Assembly: GCA_944363395.1 (NCBI GenBank)
Contig: CALVUC010000010.1
Span: 1-50,584 of the forward strand
Direction of reading: 5' to 3'
Origin: an uncultured Clostridia bacterium
Lineage (GTDB): Bacteria; Bacillota; Clostridia; Christensenellales; Borkfalkiaceae
DNA length: 50,584 nt
Below the pieces are notes generated by a model that was not told the origin of the DNA, did not search any database, and saw only the letters and a list, made by a program, of their open reading frames with translations. A program made the position numbers and the translations under genes. Shown in pieces: positions 17,077 to 25,832 of the stretch (position 1 is its first letter; every line of letters begins with the position of its first letter).

Positions 17077-18222
17077 ATGAAGAAGTTATTGGTATGTGCT
17101 GCGGCAGCCGTCTGCATGGCGGCGGCGTGCGGCGGCGTAAGATGGCAGGCGGACGCGGAGGAGATGCCCTGCAAGGCGGCGTTCCTCATGGAAGAGCAAA
17201 GCGGTGAACAGCTTTTTGCCAAAAACGAGACGGCGCGCCTCCCCATTGCAAGTATGTGCAAGATCATGACGCTCCTGCTCGCCTTTGAGGCGGCGGACGC
17301 GGGCGAACTTCGCTATGACGAGGAGATCGTCGTCTCCGAGCGCGCGGCAGGCATGGGCGGCTCACAGGTGTTTTTGGGTGCAGGGCTCTGCTACCGCGCG
17401 GACGAGCTGCTGAAGAGCATCGCGGTGTGCTCCGCCAACGATTCCTGCGTGGCGATCGCAGAGCGGCTTGCAGGCAGCGAGGGGGCGTTCTGTACGGAAA
17501 TGAACGCGCGCGCCGCGGAACTGGGCGCAGAGAACACGCTGTTTGCCAACTGTACGGGACTTCCCAAGGAGCCGCAGTACTCCTGCGCAAAGGACGTGGC
17601 GCTCATGCTGCGCGCCCTGCACGCGCACGAGAAGTACCGCGAATACTGCAAGATCCGCGTGGAGGACTTTGCCCATCCCGACGGCAGGACGACGCAGATG
17701 ACCAATACCAATAAGCTCGTCCGCGCCTATCGGGGATGCGACAGCGGCAAGACGGGCTTTACGAACGAGGCGGGCTTTTGTCTTGCGGCGGCAGCGGAGC
17801 GGGGCGGGATGCGCGTCATTTCCGTCGTTATCGGCGCGGACAGCTCCGAACGGCGCTTTCAGGCGGCGAGTTCGCTCTTCGATCATGCCTTCGACAATTT
17901 CGAGAGCGTCTCCTATCTCACGGCGGGCGAGCAGACGGAGACGCTTCCCGTGCGCGGCAGCCGCGTCAGGACGGTCGGGGCAGCGGGAAAAGAGACGCTC
18001 GCAGCCGTCCGCCGCCGTGGAACGGACGAGACCTGCGAACTGCGCATCGAAACGGCGGAGGTCTGCGCGCCCGTAAAGGCGGGGGACAAAGTGGGGACCG
18101 CCGTACTGTTTCGGGAGGGGGTCGAGATCGGACGCACCGATCTCGTCGCGCTGGAGGACGCCCCGCGTTATTCGTGGTGGGACGCCCTTCGGGAGGAGGC
18201 GAGGCTGTGGAACGCCTCCTGA
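17077..18222 (+). CDS. dacF: D-Ala-D-Ala carboxypeptidase, DacF type
   Basis: 381-residue low-molecular-weight penicillin-binding protein trimming peptidoglycan stem peptides; its position after spoIVB suggests a role in the spore cortex or forespore wall. It has a signal peptide (residues 1-27) and active-site motifs Ser59-x-x-Lys62 (SMCK), Ser119-Ala-Asn121 (SAND) and Lys225-Thr-Gly (SGKTGFT). A C-terminal PBP5-like beta domain ends before the membrane helix region (RYSWWDALREEARLWNAS). No clear Shine-Dalgarno precedes the ATG. Confidence 0.92.
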   Translation: MKKLLVCAAAAVCMAAACGGVRWQADAEEMPCKAAFLMEEQSGEQLFAKNETARLPIASMCKIMTLLLAFEAADAGELRYDEEIVVSERAAGMGGSQVFLGAGLCYRADELLKSIAVCSANDSCVAIAERLAGSEGAFCTEMNARAAELGAENTLFANCTGLPKEPQYSCAKDVALMLRALHAHEKYREYCKIRVEDFAHPDGRTTQMTNTNKLVRAYRGCDSGKTGFTNEAGFCLAAAAERGGMRVISVVIGADSSERRFQAASSLFDHAFDNFESVSYLTAGEQTETLPVRGSRVRTVGAAGKETLAAVRRRGTDETCELRIETAEVCAPVKAGDKVGTAVLFREGVEIGRTDLVALEDAPRYSWWDALREEARLWNAS

Positions 18223-18263
18223 AAGCGCACGGCAGGGAAATTTGCCCCTGCCGCGCTTTTTTT
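18222..18263 (+). terminator. Terminator after dacF
   Basis: AAAGCG-CA-CGGCAGGG and CCTGCCG-CGCTTTTTTT form a long stem followed by a T run. Confidence 0.85.
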
Positions 18264-18264
18264 A

Positions 18265-18294
18265 TTGACCGAACGCGCACGGTTGTGGTAAAAT
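18265..18294 (+). promoter_or_regulatory. Promoter abutting lysA
   Basis: TTGACC at 18265-18270, an 18-base spacer and TAAAAT at 18289-18294. The predicted start site, seven bases on, is the A of the ATG at 18301. No lysine riboswitch fits in this space. Confidence 0.7.
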
Positions 18295-18300
18295 ATGCGT

Positions 18301-19629
18301 ATGTTCCATACAAGAGATACGTTAAAGGTCAATGAAAAAGGTCATCTGGAGATCGGCGGGGCAGATTGCTCGGAACTTGCCGCGCAGTTCGGCACGCCGC
18401 TCTATGTCTTTGACGAGGCATATATCCGGCAGATGATGCGCGTCTACCGCGACACCATCGAAGAAGAGTACGACGGAAACGGGCTTGTCCTGTATGCGTC
18501 CAAGGCGTTTTCCTGCGAGGCGATGTATGCCGTCGCCGACAGCGAAGGTCTGGGTGCGGACGTCGTCTCGGGCGGCGAGCTCTACACGGCGATGCAGGCG
18601 GGCTTTCCTGCAAAGAAGATCGTCATGCACGGCAACAACAAGCTCCCTTACGAGCTTTCCTACGCCCTTGATTGCGGCGTGGGGACGATCGTCGTCGACG
18701 CCGCTGCCGAAGCGGACTTCCTCGATTCGATCGCGGGGAAGCGGGAGATCGTACAGGACGTCCTCATCCGCATCAATCCCGGTGTCGAGGCGCACACGCA
18801 CGCCTATGTGCAGACGGCGACGCCCGATTCCAAATTCGGATTTTCCGTGGCGGGCGGCGCGGCGGAAGAGATCGTCCGCTACGTCCTTCAAAAGAAAAAT
18901 CTGCGTCTGAGAGGCTTCCATTGCCATATCGGCTCGCAGATCTTTGAAAAACAGTCCTTCGTCATCGCGGCGCAGAAGGTGCTCGCCTTCGTTGCAGAAA
19001 TGAAGGAAAAAACGGGGTTTGAAGCGGATACCGTCAATCTGGGCGGCGGCTTCGGCATCTGGTATGCGGAGGGCGATCCGATGATCGCGCCCGCGGGATA
19101 CAGGGAATATCTCTCCGCGCTCATCGCGGCGGTCAGGGAGGGCTGTGCGGCGTACGGGCTGCGCCTTCCCCGTCTCATGCTCGAACCCGGGCGCTCCGTC
19201 GTGGGCGAGGCGGGCATCACGCTCTATACCGTGGGAAATATCAAAAATATCCCCGGGATCCGCAAATACCTTGCCGTCGACGGCGGGATGTTCGACAATC
19301 CCCGCTATGCGCTCTATCAGAGCAGGTATACGGCTGTGCTCGCAAACCGTGCGGGCGAGGAGCCGGAGGAGATCGTGGCGATCGCGGGCAAGTGCTGTGA
19401 GAGCGGCGACCTCATCGGGACGGAGTTCCACCTTCCCAAGGCGGAACAGGGCGACATCCTTGCCGTTCTTTCGACGGGCGCGTACAACTATTCGATGGCG
19501 TCCAACTATAACCGCAACTTTATCCCGCCCGCCGTGCTCGTCAAAGAGGGGAGAGCGGAGTATATCGTGCGTCCGCAGACGTACGAAGATCTCGTCAGGA
19601 ACGACGTGATCCCCGCTCGCCTCAAGTAA
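18301..19629 (+). CDS. lysA: Diaminopimelate decarboxylase
   Basis: 442-residue PLP enzyme converting meso-diaminopimelate to lysine. It has a fold-III alanine-racemase-like barrel with PLP Lys68 (YASKAF), GFHCHIGSQIF, NLGGGFGIWY, EPGRSVVGEAG and the C-terminal CESGDLIG and GAYNYSMASNYN segments. An ATG two codons upstream (18295) is possible, but 18301 coincides with the predicted transcription start. There is no Shine-Dalgarno, so the gene is a leaderless candidate. Confidence 0.95.
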   Translation: MFHTRDTLKVNEKGHLEIGGADCSELAAQFGTPLYVFDEAYIRQMMRVYRDTIEEEYDGNGLVLYASKAFSCEAMYAVADSEGLGADVVSGGELYTAMQAGFPAKKIVMHGNNKLPYELSYALDCGVGTIVVDAAAEADFLDSIAGKREIVQDVLIRINPGVEAHTHAYVQTATPDSKFGFSVAGGAAEEIVRYVLQKKNLRLRGFHCHIGSQIFEKQSFVIAAQKVLAFVAEMKEKTGFEADTVNLGGGFGIWYAEGDPMIAPAGYREYLSALIAAVREGCAAYGLRLPRLMLEPGRSVVGEAGITLYTVGNIKNIPGIRKYLAVDGGMFDNPRYALYQSRYTAVLANRAGEEPEEIVAIAGKCCESGDLIGTEFHLPKAEQGDILAVLSTGAYNYSMASNYNRNFIPPAVLVKEGRAEYIVRPQTYEDLVRNDVIPARLK

Positions 19630-19639
19630 AACTGCATCG

Positions 19640-20289
19640 TGCGATCGCGGGCGGGAACAAAAAGCACCTATCGGAAAAGCTCGCCCCCGGCGTGAACGCT
19701 GCGGCTGCCGCAATGGTCAGGATGTTGGCGGAGCGGTACGATATGATCTGCTGCGGCGAAAACTTCCATGATGTGTTCCCCCGAAAGGAGCTTTCCCGCT
19801 GGAAACAGCCGGGACTATGCTATTTTGATACGATGAGCGGGTGGCAGGAATGGCTCGGTATGACCCCGTAACAACATTGGAACTGGTGCCGTCAGGTCTC
19901 CGATGAGTGCGTGGAAATTGAGATCCTGGAGTTGATCAAGCTGGCGGCATCCGGGAAAAAGATCATTGTCGATACCAATATCCCTCCCGACGACTGCGTG
20001 AGATCTCGTCCTATGACCATGTCGCCATCCTTCTGTGCGATCCGCCCGATATCTGCGCAGACCGGTTTTTCGATCGGGACGACCCCGAAAAACAGTTTAT
20101 GATGGCTCAGATCAGACAGTGTCCCGATCCGGAAGCAGAAACTTCAAGGCATGGGCGCTGTATCATCCCGCGGCAGAGACCGACTGGGCGCATACGGGGT
20201 TTTTCTCGTACACCCGCTCCGACTTTGAGACCGACACGCGGGAAGAGATGCTCTTGGTTTTGGCAAAGCACTTCGGCTTGGAAAAATGA
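19640..20289 (+). pseudogene. Decayed P-loop kinase-like gene
   Basis: Pieces of one protein are read in three frames: AAAAMVRMLAERYDMICCGENF, then an in-frame TAA at 19869, then QHWNWCRQVSDECVEIEILEL up to KKIIVDTNIPPD. A shift near 19993 leads to LREISSYDHVAILLCDPPD and FFDRDDPEKQFMMAQI, and another shift near 20130 to NFKAWALYHPAAETDWAHTG and TREEMLLVLAKHFGLEK. The pattern resembles small nucleotide-kinase-like proteins of clostridia (from memory), but the N-terminal P-loop is missing. One stop, two frameshifts and loss of the start mean it is non-functional. Confidence 0.75.
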
Positions 20290-20364
20290 CGATTTGCGGA
20301 ATGCGGTCTCCTCTTCGCGAGCGGCGGGAAATGCCGCCCGTCAAACGATCTGCCATGCAGGATC

Positions 20365-20397
20365 AAAAGAGGTTCGGAACAAGACCGGACCTCTTTT
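20365..20397 (+). terminator. Terminator downstream of the kinase pseudogene
   Basis: AAAAGAGGTTCGG (20365-20377) pairs with CCGGACCTCTTTT (20385-20397) with one G-T wobble. It is symmetric, so it may work both ways. Confidence 0.75.
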
Positions 20398-20479
20398 ATG
20401 TTTGCATTGCCTGAAAACGGAATTTTTGACGCCAAGGAAATCGCCTTTTTTTGCGGGTGTTTTCGCTGTCGCGAAATGA

Positions 20480-20508
20480 TTGCTTTTTTGCGGCAAACCC
20501 TGTATAAT
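20480..20508 (+). promoter_or_regulatory. Promoter of the site-2 protease-scpAB operon
   Basis: TTGCTT at 20480-20485, a 17-base spacer and TATAAT at 20503-20508. The ATG at 20522 leaves a leader of only about seven bases. Confidence 0.75.
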
Positions 20509-20521
20509 AGTCGGTAAAGAT

Positions 20522-21205
20522 ATGGATCATCTCGTCGAACTCCTTGCGTCCTTTCTTGCCGTCGTCATCGTTCTGACGCTGCACGAATGCGCGCACGCGG
20601 TCGTCGCCTATACCTGCGGCGATCCCACGCCCAAATGGCAGCACCGCCTCTCCCTCAACCCCCTCAGGCACTTCGACCTCGTGGGGCTGTTGTGCTTTAC
20701 GCTCGTCGGCTTCGGCTGGGCGAAGCCCGTCGCGGTCAATCCCGATAATTTCAAAAAGCCCCGCCTCGGCATGGGGCTGACGGCGTGCGCGGGCGTCTTT
20801 ACCAATTATGTGACGGCGTTCTTCTTCTATCCGATCTATCTGGTCGTCGCATATTATTTCCCCGATATCGTTGTTTTGCATGATCTCATGTGGCTGTTTA
20901 CCTACTATCTGTTTGCGTACAGCCTGAGCATTTGCGTCTTTAACCTGCTGCCTTTCTATCCGTTGGACGGGTTCCGCATCGTGGACGCCGCGAGCAAGCA
21001 CCGCAGCAAAGTCTACTGGTTTTTGCGCAGATACGGCTATTATATCCTTCTGGGACTGATCGCAGAGAGCTTTCTCTGCCGTCTGCTTGCAGACTTCGGC
21101 GTCGGGTTTATCGGCTACTTTGATATTCTCGGCTGGTTCATGACCTTTGCAACGTCCATTCTCGGATGGCCCATCGAGGCGCTTTGGGGGTTGATACCGT
21201 GGTAG
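20522..21205 (+). CDS. Site-2 protease family (M50) membrane metallopeptidase
   Basis: 227-residue polytopic membrane zinc protease without PDZ or CBS domain. The zinc motif H21-E22-x-x-H25 (TLHECAHAVVAY) and the third-ligand motif NLLPFYPLDGFRI (Asp149) are intact, and NPLRHFDLVG and FGWAKPV are typical of this stand-alone family, which regularly precedes scpA in Firmicutes. The substrate is unknown. The upstream in-frame ATG at 20480 lies in the promoter, so 20522 is the start. It overlaps scpA. Confidence 0.92.
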   Translation: MDHLVELLASFLAVVIVLTLHECAHAVVAYTCGDPTPKWQHRLSLNPLRHFDLVGLLCFTLVGFGWAKPVAVNPDNFKKPRLGMGLTACAGVFTNYVTAFFFYPIYLVVAYYFPDIVVLHDLMWLFTYYLFAYSLSICVFNLLPFYPLDGFRIVDAASKHRSKVYWFLRRYGYYILLGLIAESFLCRLLADFGVGFIGYFDILGWFMTFATSILGWPIEALWGLIPW

Positions 21206-22017
21206 AGAATGACAGGATCCGCGCTCTCAGCGAAAAATTTGAATCCAACGTCGACTACGACACCGTGCTCGGCAACTTCGAAGGTCCGCTCGATCTGCTG
21301 CTCTTCCTTATCAACAAGGAGGAGATTGAGATCAAGGACGTCTTTGTCTCGCAGGTCACGGAGCAGTTCCTCGCCTATATGCAGGGACTCAAAAACCTTG
21401 ACGTCGACAAGGTGAGCGACTATCTGAATATCGCCGCGACCATCATCAAGATCAAGGCGCAGGCGCTTGTCCCCAACCTCGAAGAAGATCCCGATCTGGA
21501 AGCCGAGATCGAAGAGGACAAGGCGCAGCTCATCCGCGCGCTCGAGGAGTATAAACTCATCAAGGAAGAGACGGGGAAATTAAAGGAACTGGAGACGATC
21601 GGCTACTATTTCAAGGAACCCGATAAGGATGTGGGGGAGACGCGCACCGTCTTTACGCTCGACAACCTCACGCTGGACGGGCTGATCGCCGCCTTTTCCG
21701 CCGTGCTGCTGAAGCAGGAAGAACTCGGCAAGAGCGAGGAAGTGCGCGAGATCCCGCGCGATTCCTTTACCGTCGAACAGAAGATCGCATTTGTGTTGGA
21801 GAGCCTCGAAGAACAGTCCGAGGTCAAATTTGAACAGCTCTTCACGAGAGATTTCACAAAGCCCGAGATCGTGACGACTTTCCAGGCGATCCTGGAACTT
21901 CTGAAGTATCAGTTCCTGCGCGTAAAGCAGGATACAATGTTCGGGGAGATCACCATCTCCATGAACCCCGACAGGGACAAGGAGGCGCAGCTTGGAACAA
22001 TTGACGAATACGATTGA
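21199..22017 (+). CDS. scpA: Segregation and condensation protein A (kleisin)
   Basis: 272-residue kleisin that bridges the SMC heads with ScpB for chromosome segregation. It has the N-terminal FEGPLDLLLFLINKEEIEI signature, the helical SDYLNIAATIIKIKAQALVP segment, and a C-terminal winged helix (FTRDFTKPEIVTTFQAILELLK). The preferred start is GTG 21199, eight bases after a GGGGG tract and overlapping the protease stop; the in-frame ATG at 21166 has no ribosome site. Confidence 0.93.
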   Translation: MVENDRIRALSEKFESNVDYDTVLGNFEGPLDLLLFLINKEEIEIKDVFVSQVTEQFLAYMQGLKNLDVDKVSDYLNIAATIIKIKAQALVPNLEEDPDLEAEIEEDKAQLIRALEEYKLIKEETGKLKELETIGYYFKEPDKDVGETRTVFTLDNLTLDGLIAAFSAVLLKQEELGKSEEVREIPRDSFTVEQKIAFVLESLEEQSEVKFEQLFTRDFTKPEIVTTFQAILELLKYQFLRVKQDTMFGEITISMNPDRDKEAQLGTIDEYD

Positions 22018-22663
22018 GGCGGTGCTCTTCGCCTCGGGCAAGGGCGTCGCCATTGCCGATATCTGCGAAAAGCTCGAAGTGACCGAAGGCGAGGTGCGCG
22101 CAGCCCTTTCGGAGCTGCGCGAAAAATACGGCGGCGACAGCGGCATCGTCTTATTGGAGTTCAACCGCAAAGCGCAGCTGGGGTCCAATCCCAAATACAA
22201 GGAAGGCGTTGCGGCGGTGCTCAATCCCATCCGCGAAAAGGAACTCACGCGCACCATTCTGGAGACTGCCGCCATCGTCGCGTACAAGCAGCCCATCACC
22301 CGTACGGAGATCGAACTTCTGCGCGGCGTCAACAGCGACTATGCCGTCAATGCGCTCATCGAACTCAAACTCATCTATCCCTGCGGCAGGAAGGACGCCG
22401 TCGGACGTCCCGTCCTGTTCGCGACGACGGATGAGTTTTTGAAGCGCTTCAAGCTCCGCTCGCTGGAAGACCTTCCCGATTACGATACCCTGATGGCGGC
22501 GATCACACGGACGGAGGAGCGCGACAGCTATCTCTACGCGCGCGAGGACGAGAACAAGCCGCAGGAAGAAAAGGAGAGCGCGCCGCCCAAGGAGGAAGGG
22601 GGCTACGAGATCCCCGACTTTTTGCAGGGGCTGGACGATGCCGACATCATCAAGATCGGCTGA
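21992..22663 (+). CDS. scpB: Segregation and condensation protein B
   Basis: 223-residue winged-helix protein partnering ScpA and Smc. Family segments are IEAVLFASGKGVAIADICEKL, LETAAIVAYKQPITRTEIELLRGVNSD and DAVGRPVLFATTDEFLKRF. It starts with TTG 21992 behind a strong AAGGAGG (21979-21985) and overlaps scpA by 26 bases. A Glu/Lys/Pro-rich tail (about residues 185-210) is an extension of the core fold. Confidence 0.94.
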   Translation: MEQLTNTIEAVLFASGKGVAIADICEKLEVTEGEVRAALSELREKYGGDSGIVLLEFNRKAQLGSNPKYKEGVAAVLNPIREKELTRTILETAAIVAYKQPITRTEIELLRGVNSDYAVNALIELKLIYPCGRKDAVGRPVLFATTDEFLKRFKLRSLEDLPDYDTLMAAITRTEERDSYLYAREDENKPQEEKESAPPKEEGGYEIPDFLQGLDDADIIKIG

Positions 22664-22668
22664 AAATT

Positions 22669-22698
22669 GGATATTTTTTGGAGATCCGCTCATATTAC
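22669..22698 (+). promoter_or_regulatory. Possible sigma-E-like promoter of ytfI-gerW
   Basis: GGATATT (22669-22675), a 15-base spacer and CATATTAC (22691-22698) roughly fit the sigma-E pattern seen at spoIIIA. The -10 ends four bases before the ATG at 22703. The match is weaker than at spoIIIA and could be chance. Confidence 0.35.
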
Positions 22699-22702
22699 CG
22701 GT

Positions 22703-23293
22703 ATGGGCGGACTTTTTTTATACGCGTTTTTCTTCGGAACGCTGCTCTTTTTCCTGCCCGTATTCGTGTATGCGGATCTTTACCTCGACGCTGCGCGCAA
22801 CAGGGGATGGTTCACGATCTCGCTCTACCATCGTCTGCGCGTTTTTTCGGGCTATCTGCAGCTCAGGCGGGAGGGCGCCGTCCTGCATCTCACAAAGAAA
22901 AAGGCGGTCATCCTTCCTTTTCGGGAGATGCCTGCGGCGCGAAAGCGGTTTGAGGTGACGGACGGATTTCAGCCGTGGAAAATTTCGCAGGTCGTGGAAC
23001 TGGGCGGCGCGGGACGGGCGGAAACGGCGCTGCTCGCGGCGTTCCTGCGGGCGGCGGGAGGGGTCGCTTACGCCGTCGCCAAGGAAAGATACGTCCGCGT
23101 CGGATTGCATACGAGCGTCTTGCTGTGCAAAAGCCCGCGGCTGCGCGTGTCGATGCAGGCGGCTGCGGTGTGCAACGGGCTGGTGATATCGCTCGCTCTT
23201 GGAAAGATAGTATTGGAGGGGATAGCGGAATGGATGAAAAAAAGAAGATCGACGGCATTTTGGAACAGACGGCGGAAAAGCTCACGGGCTTAG
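22703..23293 (+). CDS. DUF2953 (YtfI-like) protein
   Basis: 196-residue protein with an N-terminal transmembrane helix (GLFLYAFFFGTLLFFLPVFVYADLYL) and a soluble beta-rich region typical of DUF2953. The family has no established biochemical role; its gene lies next to gerW (ytfJ) in sporulating Firmicutes and is taken as sporulation-linked. It overlaps gerW by 64 bases in another frame, an unusually long but plausible overlap. No Shine-Dalgarno precedes the ATG. Confidence 0.75.
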   Translation: MGGLFLYAFFFGTLLFFLPVFVYADLYLDAARNRGWFTISLYHRLRVFSGYLQLRREGAVLHLTKKKAVILPFREMPAARKRFEVTDGFQPWKISQVVELGGAGRAETALLAAFLRAAGGVAYAVAKERYVRVGLHTSVLLCKSPRLRVSMQAAAVCNGLVISLALGKIVLEGIAEWMKKRRSTAFWNRRRKSSRA

Positions 23294-23604
23294 TGGACGT
23301 CAACACCGTTGTCGGGAAGCCCGTCGTCACGGCGAGCGGCGCGCAGGTCATCCCGTTGACCAAAGTGACGATGGGGTATCTCTCGGGCGGGGGCGAATAC
23401 GGTGAAGTCAAAATGATGGAGGACGGCGAATGCCTGCCCTTCGCGGGCGGCGCGGGAACGATCGTCAACCTGAAACCTGCCGGATTTCTCATCGACGACG
23501 GCAAGGAATGCCGTCTCGTGCGGCTGACGGACGACCCCTTGGACGGGCTCATTGAAAAGGCGTCCGACCTCGTGCGGCGCTGCCTCGGCGAGGACAATGC
23601 GTAA
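23230..23604 (+). CDS. gerW: GerW family sporulation protein (YtfJ)
   Basis: 124-residue small protein; VNTVVGKPVVTASGAQVIPLTKVTMGYLSGGGEYG is the hallmark of the YtfJ/GerW family, produced in the forespore and needed for normal spore germination in B. subtilis. The ATG lies inside the end of the DUF2953 gene, and its stop overlaps the following carboxypeptidase start, so the three genes are tightly coupled. Confidence 0.93.
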   Translation: MDEKKKIDGILEQTAEKLTGLVDVNTVVGKPVVTASGAQVIPLTKVTMGYLSGGGEYGEVKMMEDGECLPFAGGAGTIVNLKPAGFLIDDGKECRLVRLTDDPLDGLIEKASDLVRRCLGEDNA

Positions 23605-24418
23605 GCCGGCGGCTGCGGCGCTTGCAGCCGTCTGTCTGTTTGCCGTCCTTCTCATGCCGTGCCAAAGGGCGGCGAAGGCGGAACAGGCGGGGCGGGCGGA
23701 GTGCGTGATCGAGGTCTCTTCCCGCCGTATCCTGCACGAAAAAGACGCCATGCTTCCGCTTCCCAACGCAAGTACGACCAAGATCGTGACGGCGCTCATC
23801 GTCATCGAGGACTGCTTTCTTTCAGACGAGGTCGTCATCCCGCCCGAAGCCGAGGGGGTGGAGGGCTCCTGCGTCTATCTGCGCGCGGGTGAGACGTATA
23901 CCGTGGAAGCGCTTTTATACGGGCTGATGCTGCGTTCGGGGAATGACGCGGCTGCGGCGCTCGCCATATATCACAGCGGCAGCGTTGCGGCATTCGCACA
24001 GGTCATGAACGAGCGCGTCCTGCTCCTCGGCGCGGAACATACGCACTTTTCCAACCCGCACGGGCTGCCAGACGTGGCGCATCATACGACGGCGCGCGAT
24101 CTTGCGCTCATCACGGCGGCGGCGATGGAAAACGAGACCTTCCGCGCCATCGTATCGGCGAAGCATTACGCTCCGTATGATTGGTACAATAAAAATAAGT
24201 TGCTCTCCTCCTTTGCGGGCGCGTGCGGCGTCAAGACGGGCTATACGGTGCAGGCGGGACGCTGCCTTGTCTCTGCTGCGGAGCGGGAGGGCGCGCTCAT
24301 CGTCTGCGTCGTTCTCGACTGCCCGCCCATGTACGAGCGCTCGGCGCAGCTCCTCGAAGCCGCTTTTTCCCGCATCGGCGAGGAGAGGCGGGGGACGGAG
24401 CCTTCCTGCGGCGGCTAA
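23597..24418 (+). CDS. D-Ala-D-Ala carboxypeptidase, short DacB-like
   Basis: 273-residue penicillin-binding protein with a signal peptide (about residues 1-27) and complete active-site motifs: STTK (after LPNA), SGN (LRSGNDAAAA) and KTG (CGVKTGYT). It lacks the C-terminal beta domain and membrane anchor of PBP5-type enzymes, ending soon after KTG. Position behind gerW suggests peptidoglycan maturation in the spore. It is a second copy of this activity in the window besides dacF. Confidence 0.88.
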   Translation: MRKPAAAALAAVCLFAVLLMPCQRAAKAEQAGRAECVIEVSSRRILHEKDAMLPLPNASTTKIVTALIVIEDCFLSDEVVIPPEAEGVEGSCVYLRAGETYTVEALLYGLMLRSGNDAAAALAIYHSGSVAAFAQVMNERVLLLGAEHTHFSNPHGLPDVAHHTTARDLALITAAAMENETFRAIVSAKHYAPYDWYNKNKLLSSFAGACGVKTGYTVQAGRCLVSAAEREGALIVCVVLDCPPMYERSAQLLEAAFSRIGEERRGTEPSCGG

Positions 24419-24436
24419 AAATGATCGCAAAAAGGC

Positions 24437-24465
24437 TTGCTTTTTTTTCCGATTTTGTATATCAT
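24437..24465 (+). promoter_or_regulatory. Promoter of rluB
   Basis: TTGCTT at 24437-24442, a 17-base spacer and TATCAT at 24460-24465. The leader is about 20 bases with a GAGGAAGGG ribosome site. Confidence 0.6.
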
Positions 24466-24492
24466 GGAAGAAAACATTTGAGGAAGGGCGCT

Positions 24493-25197
24493 ATGCGCAT
24501 CAACAAATTTCTGGCAGAACAGGGCGTCGCGTCCCGCCGCGGCAGCGATCAGATCGTTGCGGAAGGGCGCGTCACCATCAACGGGCGGCGGGCGGTCGCG
24601 GGCGACGACGTCGGCGCGGACGACGTCGTCATGGTGGACGGCAAGACGCTTTCGCACAAGGTCAAGTATGAGTACTATCTCATGAATAAACCCAAGGGGT
24701 ATGTGTGTACCGTTTCGGACGACAAGGGCAGAAAGACGGTCATGGACCTGCTCCCTGCGGGCGCGGGACGGGTCTTTCCCGTCGGGCGGCTGGACTATGA
24801 CACCGAGGGGCTGCTCATCCTGACGAGCGACGGCAACCTTGCCTATCGCCTCACCGCGCCGCAGAGCGAGATCGCCAAGACCTATCTCGTCCGCATCGAA
24901 GGCACGATCACCGAACAGCAGCTCAACCGCATCCGCGCGGGCGTGGAGATCGAGCGCGGCGTCGTCACCAAAAAGTGCAAAGTGAACGTCATCGAGACGA
25001 GCAAGACGTATACAAAACTGCGCGTCGTCATCACCGAGGGCAAGAACCGCGAGATCAGAAGGATGTTTGAGGCGGTCGGCAAGAACGTAGATTTTCTCAA
25101 GCGTCTCAAGATCGGAGATCTCGCGCTCACGGGACTGGACCGCGGCGCGGTGCGCAGGCTCACGCAGGAAGAAGTGTTCTATCTGAAAAATCTTTGA
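24493..25197 (+). CDS. rluB: rRNA pseudouridine synthase, RluB/RsuA family
   Basis: 234-residue enzyme converting a specific rRNA uridine to pseudouridine. It has an N-terminal S4 domain (MRINKFLAEQGVASRRGSDQIVAEGRVTIN is the first 30 residues in outline) and the catalytic motif GRLDYDTEGLLILT with Asp101. C-terminal EGKNREIRRMFEAVG is typical of RsuA-family members. Whether it modifies 16S or 23S rRNA is not decidable here; the scpB-region context favours RluB. Confidence 0.92.
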   Translation: MRINKFLAEQGVASRRGSDQIVAEGRVTINGRRAVAGDDVGADDVVMVDGKTLSHKVKYEYYLMNKPKGYVCTVSDDKGRKTVMDLLPAGAGRVFPVGRLDYDTEGLLILTSDGNLAYRLTAPQSEIAKTYLVRIEGTITEQQLNRIRAGVEIERGVVTKKCKVNVIETSKTYTKLRVVITEGKNREIRRMFEAVGKNVDFLKRLKIGDLALTGLDRGAVRRLTQEEVFYLKNL

Positions 25198-25224
25198 TCT
25201 GCCGTCCGCGGCAAAGGGGGAGAT

Positions 25225-25761
25225 ATGACCTTTCAGGAAGTGCTCGAAGCAAGAAAGAGCGTGCGTCGCTACATAGCCCGTCCCGTGGAAGAGGAGAAGG
25301 TGTGCGCGATGCTCGAAGCTGCCGCGCTCGCGCCCTCGTGGAAAAATTCACAGACGGCACGCAGTTATGTCGTGCGCGGTGAAATGCTGCAAAAGGTGCG
25401 CGAAGCGCTGCCGCCCTTTAACCAAAGGAACAGCGAGAACGCGCCCGTGCTCATCGTCTCGACGTTTATCAAGGGGCGCGCAGGCTTTCTGCCGACGGGC
25501 GAGCCGAATAACGAGTTGGGCGACGGGTGGGGCGCCTACGACTGCGGTCTGCACGATATGGCGCTCTTATTGAAGGCGAGCGAATTGGGGCTTTCCACGC
25601 TCGTCATGGGTATCCGCGACGCCGCCATGCTGCGCGGTATCCTTAACATCCCCGCCGAAGAAGAGGTCACGAGCGTCATCGCCGTCGGCTATGCGGAGGA
25701 AGATACGCCCGCGCGTCCTGCCCGTATGGAAGCCGCCGCGCGCAGTAAGTGGTTTGAATGA
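25225..25761 (+). CDS. Nitroreductase family FMN-dependent oxidoreductase
   Basis: 178-residue nitroreductase-like flavoprotein. The N-terminus TFQEVLEARKSVRRYIARPV and the AALAPSWKNSQTARSYVV segment are FMN-binding signatures, and the C-terminus has the LGLSTLVMGIRDAAMLRGILNIPAEEEVTSVIAVGYA pattern. The substrate is unknown. It follows rluB with 27 bases between and has a GGGGGAGA ribosome site. It converges on lexA. Confidence 0.9.
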   Translation: MTFQEVLEARKSVRRYIARPVEEEKVCAMLEAAALAPSWKNSQTARSYVVRGEMLQKVREALPPFNQRNSENAPVLIVSTFIKGRAGFLPTGEPNNELGDGWGAYDCGLHDMALLLKASELGLSTLVMGIRDAAMLRGILNIPAEEEVTSVIAVGYAEEDTPARPARMEAAARSKWFE

Positions 25762-25764
25762 AAA

Positions 25765-25788
25765 GAGTGCGGCGAAAAAGCCGCACTC
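25765..25788. terminator. Hairpin between the converging nitroreductase and lexA genes
   Basis: Stem GAGTGCGGC/GCCGCACTC around GAAAAA; on the minus strand TTTTC follows the stem. Confidence 0.65.
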
Positions 25789-25803
25789 ATTGGTTTATGA
25801 GGA

Positions 25804-25831
25804 AAAACGCCGCTTGCAAAAGCGGCGTTTT
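25804..25831 (-). terminator. Terminator of lexA
   Basis: AAAACGCCGCTT and AAGCGGCGTTTT form a perfect 12-bp stem around GCAA, ending in a T run on the minus strand one base past the lexA stop. Confidence 0.9.
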
Positions 25832-25832
25832 G

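Noticed and set aside
18223-18300. Lysine riboswitch ahead of lysA
   Set aside because: The space holds a terminator and a promoter that abuts the ATG; there is no room for the aptamer.
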